From Arhodomonas sp052060015 (GTDB lineage: Bacteria > Pseudomonadota > Gammaproteobacteria > Nitrococcales > Nitrococcaceae): a stretch of 64,000 bases of DNA. The notes under the pieces are model-generated. The model did not search any database and was not told the origin of the DNA. It was given only the letters and a program-made list of their open reading frames with translations. Location: the NCBI RefSeq assembly GCF_052060015.1, contig NZ_JBPODZ010000002.1, positions 62,001 to 126,000 of the forward strand, read 5' to 3'. The translations under genes were made by a program, and so were the position numbers. Shown piece after piece: positions 36,968 through 45,732 of this stretch. How positions within the stretch are numbered: the stretch's first letter is position 1; each line of letters begins with the position of its first letter.

Positions 36968-37876
36968 ATGAACCGGCCGACGACGTCCAGCCGGCGCAGC
37001 ACCCTCCCGTTGTTGGACAACGACCTGCTGCGTACCTTCGTGGCCATCGCCGAGTCGGGCAGTTTCAGCCGCGCGGCACGGCAGGTCAGCCGTACCCCGG
37101 GGGCGGTGAGCATGCAGGTACGGCGCTTGGAGGAGACCCTGGAGCGTACCCTGTTCCTTCGCGAGGCACGCCAGGTGCGCCTGACCCGGGAAGGCCAGGC
37201 CCTGCTCGGCTACGCCCGGCGCATACTCGAGATCAACGAGGAAGCGGTGGCCCGGTTCCTGGCCCCCCAAGTGGACGGCACCGTGCGCTTGGGGGTCACG
37301 GACGACGTGGGCACGCGCATCCTCCCCGAGGTCCTGGCCCGCTTCGCCCGCACCCACCCGGCGGTACAGGTAGACGTCATGGTCGGGCGCAGCCAGGATC
37401 TGCCCCCGCGGTTGGAGGCCGGCGAGCTGGACCTGGCGCTGGTCTCCACCGATGATGTTGTCACCGACAAGGGCCGGGGCCAGGTGGTCTACACCGAGCA
37501 GCTGGTCTGGGCGGGCGTGGAAGGCGGCACGGCGGCCGCACGGCGCCCGCTGCCCCTCGCCCTGGCCGCCGAGGGCTGCTGCTGGCGGGCGAAGGCCCTG
37601 TCCGCCCTGGACCGGGCCGGCCTGGCCTACCGACTGGCCTACACCAGTGAGCACACCGCGGGACAGGAGGCTGCCGTCACCGCCGACCTCGCGCTCGCGC
37701 CCCTACCCCGCGCCCTGATGCGCCCGCCGCTGCGCCGTCTGGACGGCGAGGCCGATCTGCCCCCCATCGGCACCTACCGAATCGAGCTGCTGCGGGCCTC
37801 GAACACGGGCGAGGCGGCGGAAGTGCTGGCCCGACACGTGCTGGATCGCCTCGCCAACCTGCCCCGGCGCGCCTGA
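36968..37876 (+). CDS. LysR-family transcriptional regulator
   Basis: 302 aa. Helix-turn-helix at about residues 17-75: LLRTFVAIAESGSFSRAARQ, then RTPGAVSMQVRRLEETL. The effector-binding domain begins near residue 105 (VRLGVTDDVGTRILPEVLAR) and ends with a conserved-looking APLPRALM-type stretch. The effector is unknown. It is divergent from the 60-aa ORF; the CDF transporter gene follows 129 bases downstream on the same strand. Confidence 0.92.
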   Translation: MNRPTTSSRRSTLPLLDNDLLRTFVAIAESGSFSRAARQVSRTPGAVSMQVRRLEETLERTLFLREARQVRLTREGQALLGYARRILEINEEAVARFLAPQVDGTVRLGVTDDVGTRILPEVLARFARTHPAVQVDVMVGRSQDLPPRLEAGELDLALVSTDDVVTDKGRGQVVYTEQLVWAGVEGGTAAARRPLPLALAAEGCCWRAKALSALDRAGLAYRLAYTSEHTAGQEAAVTADLALAPLPRALMRPPLRRLDGEADLPPIGTYRIELLRASNTGEAAEVLARHVLDRLANLPRRA

Positions 37877-38004
37877 GCCGCAAAGGGCGGGGCGCATGTT
37901 GCCCGGAGTAGGCCGGCATCGTGCGGGTACTATCCCGGTCCCAGGCCGCGCCAACCACCGGCGCCGGCTGCTATCATCGCCGTCACCGCAATCCGGGAGC
38001 CGCC

Positions 38005-39189
38005 ATGGCACAGGCACACGAGCACCCCGGCTCCGGGACCCGCGACCGAAGCAGCGAGACCCGGGAAGCCCATAAGGTCACCCTCATCGGGGCGGTGCTG
38101 GACTTCACCGTCGGCCTCGCCAAGGCGGTGATCGGCTGGCTGGTGGGCTCAGCGGCCCTGGTCGCCGACGGCATCCACTCGTTCTCCGACGTGCTCACCG
38201 ATGCCTTCGTGATGGCGGCCACCCATTTCGGCCGTCGTGAGGCCGACGCCAATCACCCCTACGGCCACGGCCGCATCGAGACCATGGCCACACTCTGGCT
38301 GGGCAGCGCGCTGATCTTCGTTGCCGGCGGTATCGCCTGGGCCAGTATCAGCCGCCTCGTCAGCGGCGCCGCACTGCCCACGCCGGGGGTATGGGGCATC
38401 GGCGTGGCAGTGGCGGCGCTGCTGTCCAAGGAGTGGATCTATCGCTACACGCTCCGCGTGGCCCGGCGCGTTGATTCGCGACTGCTCGAGGCCAATGCCT
38501 GGCACTCCCGCTCCGATGCCCTGTCCACGGTGGTGGTGCTCATCGGCCTCATCGGCGCCGAGCTCGGCGTGGGGTGGCTGGACGCGGTCGCCGCCATCGT
38601 CGTGGGTGTCATGGTCGGCCAGATCGGGGGCCGGCTGCTCTGGGAATCCGGGCAAGAGCTCGTGGACACGGCCCTGCCCGAGGCGGAGCGTGAACGCATG
38701 CGCGCCATCGCTGAGGAGGTAGAGGGGGTACGCAGTGTCCACGAGCTGCGCAGCCGGACGCTCGGCAGCGACACCGTGGTGGACCTACATATCGTGGTGC
38801 CGGCGCGGGTCACCGTCTCCGAGGGCCATGAGATCGGAACGGAAGTGGCAAGGCGGCTCCGCGAGGCCTTCCCCACAGTCACCGATGTAACCTTCCACAT
38901 CGACCCCCAGGACGACACCGGAGAGAATACCCCGCTGCAGCGGGCGCTCCCCTTGCGCCAGGAGGTGGAGCAGGCCCTGGAGGGTTGCTGGGCGAGCCAT
39001 CCCGCGTGGAGCGCCCGTGTGGCCCTCGACCTCCACTATCTCGACGAGACCATCGACATCGCCCTCTACATCCGCGACCTACCCCCGGAGCGCGATCTGG
39101 ACCAGGCGGCCAGCGACCTGCGGGAGGCCGCGCAAGGCCTCGACTGGATGGGGGAGTTACGCTTGTGGCAGGGCCCCGGCAAGGGATGA
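38005..39189 (+). CDS. Cation diffusion facilitator (CDF) family metal efflux protein
   Basis: 394 aa. Inner-membrane antiporter for divalent metals (Zn2+, Fe2+, Mn2+ and others). Four to six helices in residues about 25-215 carry the metal sites ADGIHSFSDVLTD and NAWHSRSDALS (HxxxD), with the HPYGHGRIE loop between. A cytoplasmic ferredoxin-like domain follows (VRSVHELRSRTLGSDTVVDL). The C terminus is about 90 residues longer than FieF and contains a second similar fold. Start ATG 38005 with CGGGAGCCGCC upstream. The next gene starts 8 bases after its stop. Metal specificity cannot be told. Confidence 0.92.
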   Translation: MAQAHEHPGSGTRDRSSETREAHKVTLIGAVLDFTVGLAKAVIGWLVGSAALVADGIHSFSDVLTDAFVMAATHFGRREADANHPYGHGRIETMATLWLGSALIFVAGGIAWASISRLVSGAALPTPGVWGIGVAVAALLSKEWIYRYTLRVARRVDSRLLEANAWHSRSDALSTVVVLIGLIGAELGVGWLDAVAAIVVGVMVGQIGGRLLWESGQELVDTALPEAERERMRAIAEEVEGVRSVHELRSRTLGSDTVVDLHIVVPARVTVSEGHEIGTEVARRLREAFPTVTDVTFHIDPQDDTGENTPLQRALPLRQEVEQALEGCWASHPAWSARVALDLHYLDETIDIALYIRDLPPERDLDQAASDLREAAQGLDWMGELRLWQGPGKG

Positions 39190-39196
39190 GTACGCC

Positions 39197-39661
39197 ATGA
39201 GCCGGCAGCTGCTGATCGTCGCCCACGCCCCCTCGGAGAACACGCGCCGCCTGCGCGAGGCCGCCGAGCGCGGCGCCGGTGGCCCGGACATCGAGGATGT
39301 GGAGGTGATCAGCCGACCGCCCCTGGAGGCGGGGCCGAAGGACGTCCGCGCCTGCGATGCCATCCTCCTCGGCACCACGGAGAACCTGGGCTACATGGCC
39401 GGTGCGCTGAAGGACTTCTTCGACCGCACCTACTACCCGGTGCTCGAGGAGAAGCAGGGCTTGCCCTGCGCGCTCTACATCCGCGCCGGCCACGACGGCA
39501 CCGGCACCCGGCGCGCGGTGGAGGGCATCGTTACCGGCCTGCGCTGGAAGTGGGTACAGGAACCGCTGATCCTGCAGGGACAGTGGCAGGACGAGTTCAC
39601 CGAGCAGGTGGAAGAGCTCGCCATGGCCATGGCCGCCGGCCTGGATGCCGGCGTGCTCTAA
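39197..39661 (+). CDS. Flavodoxin-like / NAD(P)H-dependent FMN reductase family protein
   Basis: 154 aa with the flavodoxin-type fold: QLLIVAHAPSENTRRLREAA at the N terminus, the second strand ACDAILLGTTENLGYMAGAL, and DFFDRTYYPVLEEKQG. The GTTENLGYMAG loop would hold the FMN. Cytoplasmic, 8 bases downstream of the CDF gene, so probably one transcript. The electron partner is unknown. Confidence 0.85.
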   Translation: MSRQLLIVAHAPSENTRRLREAAERGAGGPDIEDVEVISRPPLEAGPKDVRACDAILLGTTENLGYMAGALKDFFDRTYYPVLEEKQGLPCALYIRAGHDGTGTRRAVEGIVTGLRWKWVQEPLILQGQWQDEFTEQVEELAMAMAAGLDAGVL

Positions 39662-39715
39662 ACCGCGCCGGCTGGGTTAGGATAGGACGGAACGTTTCCG
39701 GGAGGCAGAACAACC

Positions 39716-40867
39716 GTGTCACAAACACCCGTCGATCCCGATCCGCAGGGCCTGTTCGAGTACTCGGTGGTCTTCACCGACCGCTCGCTCAATCACATGT
39801 CCCGCACCTTCCAGGGCGTAATGCGGGACGTCTCGGCCGTTCTGAAATCCACCTACAACGCCCATGCCGTGGCCCTGGTCCCCGGTGGCGGCACCGTAGG
39901 CATGGAAGCGGTCGCCCGGCAGCTCGCCGGCGGCGAGGATTGCCTGATCATCCGCAATGGCTGGTTCAGCTATCGCTGGTCGCAAATCCTATCCATGGGC
40001 GGCATCCCGGCGAGCGAGACGGTGCTGACCGCGCGGCCGGTGAGCGACGCACCCCAGGCGCCCTACGCACCGGCCCCCGTCGAGGAGGCGGTCGCCGCGA
40101 TCCGCGAGCACCGCCCAGGCGTGGTGTTCGCACCCCACGTGGAGACCGCCGCCGGGATCCTTCTGCCGGATGACTACCTTCGGACCGTCGCCGATGCGGT
40201 CCACGAGGTCGGCGGGCTGTTCGTGCTCGACTGCATCGCCTCCGGGGCCATCTGGGTGGACATGCAGGCCATCGGCGTCGATGTGCTGATCTCCGCGCCC
40301 CAGAAGGGCTGGAGCGGCTCCCCCGGCTGCGCCTTGGTGATGCTCGGCGAACGGGCCACGGAGCGGGTTCGCGCCACCACCAGCACCAGCTTCGCCGCGG
40401 ACCTGCGCAAGTGGCTGGAGATCATGGACGCCTACGAGGCCGGTGGCCACGCCTACCATGCCACCCTGCCCACCGACACCCTTCGAACCCTGCGCGATGT
40501 GATGCGCGAGGCGCAGGCCGACGGCCTCGAGTGGCTGTGCGACCGCCAGTTCGAGCTCGGCCGCCGTGTGCGCGCCCTGCTCGCCCAGTATGGCTTTGCC
40601 AGCGTCGCCGCGCCCGGGTTCGAGGCCCCCGGGGTGGTGGTCAGCCACACCGACGACGAGGGCATTCGCACCGGGCGCCGCTTCGCCGACGCCGGGGTCC
40701 AGATCGCCGCCGGTGTGCCATTGATGTGCGGCGAGCCCGAGGGATTCCGCACGTTCCGTATCGGCCTTTTCGGGATCGACAAGCTCCGGGACGTGGACAC
40801 TACCGTGGCGCGGCTCGAGCAGGCCCTCGAGGCGGTGACCGCGCCGGCACGCGCGTACCCGCAATGA
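39716..40867 (+). CDS. Class-V aminotransferase (serine/alanine-glyoxylate type)
   Basis: 383 aa, PLP-dependent. The Schiff-base lysine is Lys197 in SAPQKGWSG, preceded by the cofactor Asp in FVLDCIASGAIWVDMQAI. The glycine-rich LVPGGGTVGMEAVARQL at about residue 55 binds the PLP phosphate. The text resembles alanine-glyoxylate and serine-glyoxylate aminotransferases, but phosphonate or cysteine-related members share these features, so the substrate is open. GTG start with GGGAGG 12 bases upstream. Its TGA overlaps the xseA ATG (ATGA), so the genes are coupled. Confidence 0.88.
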   Translation: MSQTPVDPDPQGLFEYSVVFTDRSLNHMSRTFQGVMRDVSAVLKSTYNAHAVALVPGGGTVGMEAVARQLAGGEDCLIIRNGWFSYRWSQILSMGGIPASETVLTARPVSDAPQAPYAPAPVEEAVAAIREHRPGVVFAPHVETAAGILLPDDYLRTVADAVHEVGGLFVLDCIASGAIWVDMQAIGVDVLISAPQKGWSGSPGCALVMLGERATERVRATTSTSFAADLRKWLEIMDAYEAGGHAYHATLPTDTLRTLRDVMREAQADGLEWLCDRQFELGRRVRALLAQYGFASVAAPGFEAPGVVVSHTDDEGIRTGRRFADAGVQIAAGVPLMCGEPEGFRTFRIGLFGIDKLRDVDTTVARLEQALEAVTAPARAYPQ

Positions 40868-42276
40868 ACGCGGCCGGCGATCCCCCCGCCGGCCGGGACG
40901 TCTACACCGTCTCCCGGCTCAACCAGGAGGTGAAGCTGCTGCTCGAGAGCGGCTTCCCGCTGCTGTGGGTGGAGGGCGAGGTCTCCAACCTCGCGCAGCC
41001 GCGCTCCGGGCACATCTACTTCAGCCTCAAGGACGGCGACGCGCAGGTGCGCTGCGCGATGTTTCGCAACCGCAACATCCGCTTGCGCTTCCGGCCCGCC
41101 GACGGCACCCAGGTGCTCGCTCGGGTGCGGGTGAGCCTGTATCCCGCCCGCGGCGAATTCCAGCTCATCGTCGAGCACATGGAGCCCGCCGGCGACGGCG
41201 CCCTCCGACGGGCCTTCGAGCAGCTCAAGGCGCGCCTGGAGCGCGAGGGGCTGTTCGACGAGGCACACAAGCAACCGCTGCCCGAGCGCATCCGGCGGCT
41301 CGGGGTGGTGACCTCCCCCACCGGTGCCGCGATTCGCGACGTGCTCCAGGTACTGCGTCGCCGCTTCCCGGCCATACACGTCATCGTTTACCCGGTGGCG
41401 GTCCAGGGCGAGGGCGCGGCGGAAGCCATCGCCGCCCGGCTCGCCGAGGTCGGCCGCCGCAACGAGGTCGACGCATTGCTGGTCACTCGGGGCGGCGGCT
41501 CCCTCGAGGACCTCTGGGCCTTCAACGAGGAGGTGCTCGCCCGGGCCATACACGCCTGCCCCCTGCCGGTGGTCTCCGCCGTGGGCCACGAGGTGGACAT
41601 CACCATCTCCGACCTGGTGGCCGACCGCCGCGCGCCTACCCCTTCCGCGGCGGCCGAGCTGCTCTCCCCCGACGGTGAGGCCCTGCGCCAGGCCACCTCG
41701 GAGTGCGCCCGCCGGCTCGCCGATGCCGTACACCGCCACCACCGCCACCACGCCCGCGCCCTGGAGACCCTGCGTCATCGTTTGATGTTGCAACACCCGG
41801 GGCGGCGCTTGCAGGAACGCGCCCAGCGCCTCGACGAGCTCGACGGCCGGCTGCAGGCGGCCCTGCGCCGACGCCTCGGCGAGCGGCGTTCGCGCCTCGA
41901 TCAGCTTCGATTGCGGCTCTCCCAGCAGGATCCCCGGCGCCGCATCCCCGAGCGGCGACGCCGCGGCGACGAGCTCCGGGAACGGCTGCACAATGCCGCC
42001 CATCAGGTGGTGCAACGCCGGCGTCTCGCCCTGCAGCACCAGCTCCACGCCCTGCAGGCGGTCAGCCCCCTGGCCACGCTGGAACGCGGCTACGCCATCG
42101 TCACCACCGCCGACGGCCATCGCCCCCTGCGGGACGTGACCCAAATAGCGCCCGGCGAGGCCGTGATCAACCGCCTCGCCCGCGGCGAGCTCGTCTGCCG
42201 GGTCGAGCAACGGCGCGGGCCCGGCCAGGAACATGTCCTCGGCGGTGAGCTTACCGGTCGCGGCAGCGGGGAATGA
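40864..42276 (+). CDS. xseA: Exodeoxyribonuclease VII large subunit
   Basis: Catalytic subunit of the ssDNA-specific exonuclease VII. 470 aa. The N-terminal OB-fold (VSRLNQEVKLLLESGFPLLW, GEVSNLAQPRSGHIYFSLKD) is followed by the catalytic region with RLGVVTSPTGAAIRDVL, TRGGGSLEDLWAFNEE and SAVGHEVDITISDLVADRR. The C-terminal third is a long Arg-rich coiled coil, then the ERGYAIVT end motif. Start ATG 40864 overlaps the upstream stop; the frame is open earlier but lacks family similarity. xseB is not in the window. Confidence 0.96.
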   Translation: MNAAGDPPAGRDVYTVSRLNQEVKLLLESGFPLLWVEGEVSNLAQPRSGHIYFSLKDGDAQVRCAMFRNRNIRLRFRPADGTQVLARVRVSLYPARGEFQLIVEHMEPAGDGALRRAFEQLKARLEREGLFDEAHKQPLPERIRRLGVVTSPTGAAIRDVLQVLRRRFPAIHVIVYPVAVQGEGAAEAIAARLAEVGRRNEVDALLVTRGGGSLEDLWAFNEEVLARAIHACPLPVVSAVGHEVDITISDLVADRRAPTPSAAAELLSPDGEALRQATSECARRLADAVHRHHRHHARALETLRHRLMLQHPGRRLQERAQRLDELDGRLQAALRRRLGERRSRLDQLRLRLSQQDPRRRIPERRRRGDELRERLHNAAHQVVQRRRLALQHQLHALQAVSPLATLERGYAIVTTADGHRPLRDVTQIAPGEAVINRLARGELVCRVEQRRGPGQEHVLGGELTGRGSGE

Positions 42277-42379
42277 CGGCCGTCTGACGGCAAGCGCGGC
42301 GAGATCGCGGTGGGCCCGGCAACCGAGCGCCGGAGCATCTAGGCTTACAAGCATACGACAGGCATCCAGAGAGGGCCCA

Positions 42380-45300
42380 ATGCATTTCCACAAACCCACG
42401 GTCGTCGACCACCCCCTCTACGAGCCGGTGCTCCGGACCTACCGCTGCGATGAGACCGAGCACATGCAGCGGTTGCTCGCGCATGCGGAGCTGCCCGCCG
42501 AGGCCAAGGAGCGCATCGCCGAACGCGCTCGGGGGCTGGTCCAGGAGGTTCGGCGACAGAGCCGCAACAGCGGTATCGACGCCTTCATGCACCACTACGA
42601 GCTCTCCAGCCAGGAGGGCGTGGTGCTCATGTGCCTCGCCGAGGCCATGTTGCGGGTGCCGGACTCCGAGACCGTGGACAAACTCATCGAGGACAAGATC
42701 GGGAGCTCCGACTGGGAACGCCATCTCGGCGCCAGTGAGTCCTGGTTCGTCAATGCCTCCACATGGGGGCTGATGCTCACCGGCCGAGTGCTCAAGAGCC
42801 AGGACAGCCCGGAGCGCAACTTCCGCAGTGTCCTCCAGCGCATGGTCCGCCGCAGCGGCGAGCCGGTGATCCGCCAGGCGGTACGCCAGGCGATGCGGAT
42901 CATGGGCCGGCAGTTCGTCATGGGCCGGACCATCGACGAGGCCCTGAAGCGGGCCCGCTCCCTGGAGAAACAGGGCTACCGCTACTCCTACGACATGCTC
43001 GGCGAGGCCGCCCGCACCGACGCCGACGCCCTGCGCTACTACGAGGACTACCGCGGCGCCATCGAGGCCATAGGCGCCCTGTCCCGGGACCAGGGCCCTA
43101 TCGACTCCCCCGGCGTGTCGGTGAAGCTCTCGGCGCTACACGCCCGTTACGAGCTCGGCCACTACAAGCGGGTGATGGAGGAGCTCGTGCCCCGGCTCCG
43201 CGAGCTCTGCCGGCTGGCGGCAAGCTATGACATCAACCTCACCATCGACGCCGAGGAGGCCGGGCGGCTGGATCTGTCCATGGACATCCTCGAGCGCATC
43301 TCCGCCGACCCCGAGCTGCGCGGTTGGCAGGGGCTGGGGCTTGCCGTGCAGGCCTACCAGAAGCGCGCCTTCCCCCTCATCGACTGGCTCGCCGACCTGG
43401 CCCGGCGCCACGATCGACGGCTGATGGTGCGCCTGGTCAAGGGCGCCTACTGGGACACCGAGATCAAGCTCGCCCAGGAGCAGGGATTGGACGGCTATCC
43501 CGTGTTCACCCGCAAGGCCAACACCGACGTCTCCTACCTCGCCTGCGCGCGCAAGCTCCTCGCCGACCCGGAGGCCTTCTATCCGCAGTTCGCCACCCAC
43601 AACGCCCACACCCTGGCCTATGTGCTGGAGGCCGCCGGGGAAAGGCGCGACTTCGAATTCCAGCGCCTCCACGGCATGGGCGAGGCCCTCTACGAGCAGA
43701 TCGTAGGCGCCGACCGCCTGGACCTCCCCTGTCGGATCTATGCCCCGGTGGGGAGCCACGAGGACCTGCTCGCCTACCTGGTGCGGCGGCTGCTGGAGAA
43801 TGGTGCCAACTCCTCGTTCGTCAACCGCATCGTCGACGAGAAGACGCCGGTGGACGAGATCATCGCGGATCCGGTGGCCCGGGTGCGCAGCCACGAGCAC
43901 ATCCCGCACCCGAACATCCCCCTGCCCGTGAACATCTACGGCCCCGAGCGGCGCAATTCCATGGGCGTGGACCTCACCGACGTGACCCACCTGCAATGGC
44001 TGCACGAGGGCATGGTCCACGCCGATGCCATGGATTGGCAGGCCGGCCCCACCATCGGCGGCAGCACCCGCTTCAATGGCGGCGAGGCGGTGCGTGCCCC
44101 CGCTGATCGCGGCCGGGTGGTCGGGCATGTCACCTGGGCCGGCCCGCCGGACGTGGAGGACGCCATCGCCCGGGCCGAGCGGGCCTTCGACGACTGGGAC
44201 CGCACCCCCGCCGCCGAACGGGCACGCTGCATCGAGGCCTACGCCGATCTGCTCGAGGCGGAGATGCCCACGCTCATCGCCCTGTGCGCCCGGGAGGCCG
44301 GCAAGCACATCCCCGACAGCGTCGCGGAGGTCCGTGAGGCGGTGGACTTCTGCCGCTACTACGCCGCCCAGGCACGAGGGGAGTTCGAGGGCCCACAGCC
44401 CCTGCCCGGCCCCACCGGCGAGCGCAACACCATCGCGCTCCGCGGCCGGGGGGTATACGTGTGCATCAGCCCCTGGAACTTCCCCCTGGCCATCTTCACT
44501 GGCCAGATCGCCGCCGCCCTGGTGGCCGGCAACACCGTGGTGGCCAAGCCCGCGGAGCAGACCAGCCTCATCGGCCACTACGCGGCATCGCTGATGCACC
44601 GCGCCGGCGTCCCCGGGGACGTGCTCCAGCTGCTGCCCGGCGACGGCCCCAGCGTGGGCGCACCGCTGGTCAACGACCCGCGGATCGCCGGGGTCGCGTT
44701 CACCGGCTCCATCGCCACCGCCCGGGCCATCAACCGGGCGCTCGCCGAGCGCGAAGGACCCATCATCCCCCTGATCGCCGAGACCGGCGGGCAGAACGCC
44801 ATGATCGTGGACTCCTCGGCGCTGCCGGAGCAGGTGGTGGCGGACGTGCTCAAGTCGAGCTTCCAGAGCGCCGGCCAGCGCTGCTCGGCGCTGCGCCTCC
44901 TCTACGTCCAGGAAGATATTGCCGACAAGCTGCTCACCATGCTCCGCGGCGCCATGGCCGAGCTCTCCGTCGGCGACCCCTGGTCGCTTTCCACGGACGT
45001 CACCCCGGTGATCGACGAGGATGCCCGGGCGATGCTGAGCGAACACGCCGAGCGGATGGGCAAGGAGGCGAGCCTGCTGCACCGCTGCGCCGTCCCCGAG
45101 GGCGGCAACGGCACCTTCTTCCCGGCCCAGGCCTTCCAGCTCAAGGACATCGGCCAGCTCGGCGAGGAGAAGTTCGGCCCCATCCTCCACGTGATCCGTT
45201 ATCGCGCCTCCCAGCTCGACCGAGTGATCGACGAGATCAACGCCATGGGCTACGGGCTGACCTTCGGCATCCACAGCCGCATCGACACCACCGTCAATCA

Positions 45301-45574
45301 CGTGGTCTCGCGGATGAAGGTCGGCAATGCCTACGTCAACCGCAACATGATCGGTGCGGTGGTGGGCGTCCATCCCTTCGGCGGCGAGGGACTGTCCGGC
45401 ACCGGCCCCAAGGCCGGCGGCCCGCGCTACCTCTACCGCTTCGCCACGGAGCGCTCGTTGTCCATCGACACCACCGCCGCCGGCGGCAACGCCTCGCTGA
45501 TGTCTTTGGAGGACGAGGACACGAGGGCAGGCGGACAGTTGCTGTTGCCGGAGCCACAGCGGTTCGGGCCATGA
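42380..45574 (+). CDS. putA: Bifunctional proline dehydrogenase / P5C dehydrogenase PutA
   Basis: Oxidises proline to glutamate: FAD proline dehydrogenase then NAD+-dependent L-glutamate-gamma-semialdehyde dehydrogenase, with substrate channelling. 1064 aa. The helical N-terminal part is followed by the PRODH barrel (about 140-480) with VSVKLSALHARYE, LTIDAEEAGRLDLSMD and RLVKGAYWDTEIK. The ALDH domain (about 560-1020) has SPWNFPLAIFTGQIAAAL and the catalytic Cys in QSAGQRCSALRL. It has no N-terminal ribbon-helix-helix DNA-binding domain, so it should not be an autorepressor as in E. coli. AGAGAGGGCCCA precedes the start. It is upstream of putP. Confidence 0.97.
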   Translation: MHFHKPTVVDHPLYEPVLRTYRCDETEHMQRLLAHAELPAEAKERIAERARGLVQEVRRQSRNSGIDAFMHHYELSSQEGVVLMCLAEAMLRVPDSETVDKLIEDKIGSSDWERHLGASESWFVNASTWGLMLTGRVLKSQDSPERNFRSVLQRMVRRSGEPVIRQAVRQAMRIMGRQFVMGRTIDEALKRARSLEKQGYRYSYDMLGEAARTDADALRYYEDYRGAIEAIGALSRDQGPIDSPGVSVKLSALHARYELGHYKRVMEELVPRLRELCRLAASYDINLTIDAEEAGRLDLSMDILERISADPELRGWQGLGLAVQAYQKRAFPLIDWLADLARRHDRRLMVRLVKGAYWDTEIKLAQEQGLDGYPVFTRKANTDVSYLACARKLLADPEAFYPQFATHNAHTLAYVLEAAGERRDFEFQRLHGMGEALYEQIVGADRLDLPCRIYAPVGSHEDLLAYLVRRLLENGANSSFVNRIVDEKTPVDEIIADPVARVRSHEHIPHPNIPLPVNIYGPERRNSMGVDLTDVTHLQWLHEGMVHADAMDWQAGPTIGGSTRFNGGEAVRAPADRGRVVGHVTWAGPPDVEDAIARAERAFDDWDRTPAAERARCIEAYADLLEAEMPTLIALCAREAGKHIPDSVAEVREAVDFCRYYAAQARGEFEGPQPLPGPTGERNTIALRGRGVYVCISPWNFPLAIFTGQIAAALVAGNTVVAKPAEQTSLIGHYAASLMHRAGVPGDVLQLLPGDGPSVGAPLVNDPRIAGVAFTGSIATARAINRALAEREGPIIPLIAETGGQNAMIVDSSALPEQVVADVLKSSFQSAGQRCSALRLLYVQEDIADKLLTMLRGAMAELSVGDPWSLSTDVTPVIDEDARAMLSEHAERMGKEASLLHRCAVPEGGNGTFFPAQAFQLKDIGQLGEEKFGPILHVIRYRASQLDRVIDEINAMGYGLTFGIHSRIDTTVNHVVSRMKVGNAYVNRNMIGAVVGVHPFGGEGLSGTGPKAGGPRYLYRFATERSLSIDTTAAGGNASLMSLEDEDTRAGGQLLLPEPQRFGP

Positions 45575-45617
45575 CGGCCGTGACGCAGACCCGAGACCTA
45601 ATACAGGAGCCACCCCC

Positions 45618-45722
45618 ATGGAAGACGCACTGACCACCGCCACCTGGTTCTGGCTGCTGGTTCCCATGCCTTTGTGCGTGCTGCTCTCGATCATCACCTG
45701 GGTCGGCGCCCGCAAGGGCTGA
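45618..45722 (+). CDS. 34-aa membrane peptide between putA and putP
   Basis: ATG 45618, stop TGA 45720-45722, with AGGAGCCACCCCC upstream. The product MEDALTTATWFWLLVPMPLC continues through one hydrophobic helix (LLSIITWVGARKG) and ends basic. The putP start follows 10 bases later. Short single-helix peptides of this size are found before sodium/solute symporter genes in other bacteria and are annotated as small accessory proteins. Its function here is inferred from that position. Confidence 0.7.
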   Translation: MEDALTTATWFWLLVPMPLCVLLSIITWVGARKG

Positions 45723-45732
45723 GGAGGGGTAA

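Noticed and set aside
43136..45715. Open frame of 859 codons opposite putA
   Set aside because: Antisense shadow; composition is a His/Val/Gly-rich mirror of putA and no domain is visible.
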